Below, piece by piece: positions 63,217 to 64,000 of a stretch of 64,000 bases of DNA (within the stretch, counting starts at the first letter, position 1; every line of letters starts with the position of its first letter). The notes beneath the pieces were generated by a model. It did no database searches, was not told the origin of the DNA, and saw only the letters and a program-made list of their open reading frames with translations. The stretch covers positions 977,911 through 1,041,910 of the forward strand of contig NZ_CP007161.1 of NCBI RefSeq assembly GCF_000725285.1. The letters run 5' to 3'. This DNA comes from Virgibacillus sp. SK37. Its GTDB lineage: Bacteria; Bacillota; Bacilli; Bacillales; Amphibacillaceae. The position numbers and the translations under genes are program-made.

Positions 63217-64000
63217 ATGAAAAAGTATTTTATCATTAGTATAGGATTACTTGTAGCAATAATACTTGCCGGGTGTGAAGGGGATAACGGGACGAGTGGT
63301 GCATCTAATGAAAAGGACTTAGGGAATGTTGATGTCATGTTAGATTGGTATCCAAACGCAGTACATAGTTTCTTGTATGTTGCGCTGGAAAAGGGGTATT
63401 TTGAAGAGGAAGGGATAAAGGTTACGATTAAATTTCCTGCAAACCCAACTGACCCACTCAATTTAGCAGCAGCATCGAAGGTTACATTAGGCCTTTATTA
63501 TCAGCCGGATGTGATCATGGCACGAGCAAATGAGGGTATCCCAGTTAAGTCAACGGGTGCAATCGTTCGTTCACCATTAAATCATTTGGTCTTTAAGGAG
63601 AACAGTCCAATTAAAACACCAAAAGATTTGGAAGGTAAAAAAGTTGGCTACCCAGGTATTCCAATTAATGAGGCAATAGTGAGGACAATGGTCGAACATG
63701 ATGGCGGTAATATCGATGATGTTGAGATGAAAGATGTGGGTTTTGAATTAGGCACAGCTTTGATAGCAGATAAGGTGGATGCTGTTGCCGGGGCCTACGT
63801 GAATCATGAAGTTCCAGTATTAGAAAGTAAAGGTTACGATGTCGAATATACAAACCCAACTGATTATGGTGTACCAAGTTATTATGAATTGGTTGCCGTG
63901 ACAAGTGACAAGACCTGGAATGAGCAACAAGATGAAATTGAAGCCTTTTGGAGGGGGGCGGCGAAAGGTTATGAATATATGAAGGAAAACCCTGAAGATG
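63217..64000 (+). CDS. thiY: Formylaminopyrimidine-binding lipoprotein ThiY (3' end outside window)
   Basis: The first 261 codons of an NMT1/THI5-like substrate-binding lipoprotein are open to the window edge. The lipobox is IILAGC (Cys 20). The mature N-terminus has VDVMLDWYPNAVHSFLYVALEKGYFEEEG, a two-part block diagnostic of HMP-precursor binding proteins. GGAGGAAG precedes the ATG at 63217, one base after thiX. It captures base-degraded thiamine pyrimidine for the ThiXZ transporter. Confidence 0.9.
   Translation, partial: MKKYFIISIGLLVAIILAGCEGDNGTSGASNEKDLGNVDVMLDWYPNAVHSFLYVALEKGYFEEEGIKVTIKFPANPTDPLNLAAASKVTLGLYYQPDVIMARANEGIPVKSTGAIVRSPLNHLVFKENSPIKTPKDLEGKKVGYPGIPINEAIVRTMVEHDGGNIDDVEMKDVGFELGTALIADKVDAVAGAYVNHEVPVLESKGYDVEYTNPTDYGVPSYYELVAVTSDKTWNEQQDEIEAFWRGAAKGYEYMKENPED

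Overview
The window is chromosomal DNA from a low-GC, spore-forming member of the Bacillaceae. Gene order follows Bacillus subtilis closely in blocks: lia two-component system; hmoB-pbpF-hemEHY; yhfH-yhfI-lplJ-yhfL; comK-yhjD-yhjE-sip-addBA; gerP operon-yisL; the yit cluster; med-fabH-fabF-yjbA-trpS. Base composition, many TTG/GTG starts and strong AGGAGG-type ribosome binding sites fit an Oceanobacillus/Virgibacillus-type lineage. That genus-level placement is inference. No rRNA, tRNA, prophage or CRISPR array is visible.

Layout. 1-1.7 kb: end of liaS, then liaR. 1.77-2.3 kb: first copy of a large structured intergenic repeat. 2.3-8.9 kb: heme monooxygenase, class A PBP and the late coproporphyrin heme pathway (hemE, hemH, hemY). 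9-10.8 kb: oligoendopeptidase F, then the second repeat copy. 11.4-15.4 kb: yhfH, yhfI, lplJ and a fatty acyl-CoA ligase behind a near-perfect FadR operator. 15.5-17.9 kb: comK overlapping yhjD tail to tail, then a TVP38 protein and a signal peptidase. 18.1-25.4 kb: addBA. 25.5-29.3 kb: a ba3-type oxidase operon, in the place where B. subtilis has sbcDC. 29.3-31.3 kb: gerPABCDEF (minus strand) with a sigma-K-like promoter. 31.4-34.4 kb: DUF418 protein, rocD, yisL. 34.4-36.3 kb: a 40-bp tandem array next to a solo tnpB with a right-end omega-RNA-like hairpin. 36.4-37.9 kb: a membrane-anchored GH13 protein that has lost all three catalytic acids. 38.2-45 kb: SDR, yppF-like, degV, yitT, lipoprotein, Nfu-N, small spore-type proteins, yitU/V/W. 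45.2-50.4 kb: mobB-moaE-moaD, two Crp/Fnr regulators, a DUF2249 protein and a radical SAM/SPASM protein. 50.5-58.5 kb: uppP, a GY-rich protein, yjzD, yjaV-like, med, fabH-fabF (FapR operator), yjbA, trpS (T-box). 59-64 kb: two TPP riboswitches separated by a decayed PTS IIB fragment, then the tenA-ylmB-thiZXY thiamine-salvage operon, which runs off the window.

How the genes fit together. One set concerns oxygen-responsive respiration. Fnr (with the Bacillus CX2CX4C cluster) and a cysteine-poor Crp/Fnr paralogue are encoded here, and three promoters in the window (ba3 oxidase, DUF2249 gene, radical SAM gene) each carry a TGTGA-N6-TCACA-like box centred at about -41.5 from the predicted start. 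Heme synthesis, copper delivery (Sco) and molybdenum cofactor genes fit the same respiratory theme. A second set is competence and sporulation (comK, med without comZ, gerP). A third is pyrimidine salvage for thiamine.

The least ordinary observations are: the covarying intergenic repeat family; the tandem array with an 80-bp higher-order unit and an isolated monomer 3.5 kb away; the solo tnpB with a probable guide RNA; the catalytically dead amylase-like protein; the three -41.5 Crp/Fnr boxes; and the tandem TPP riboswitches around a gene remnant.
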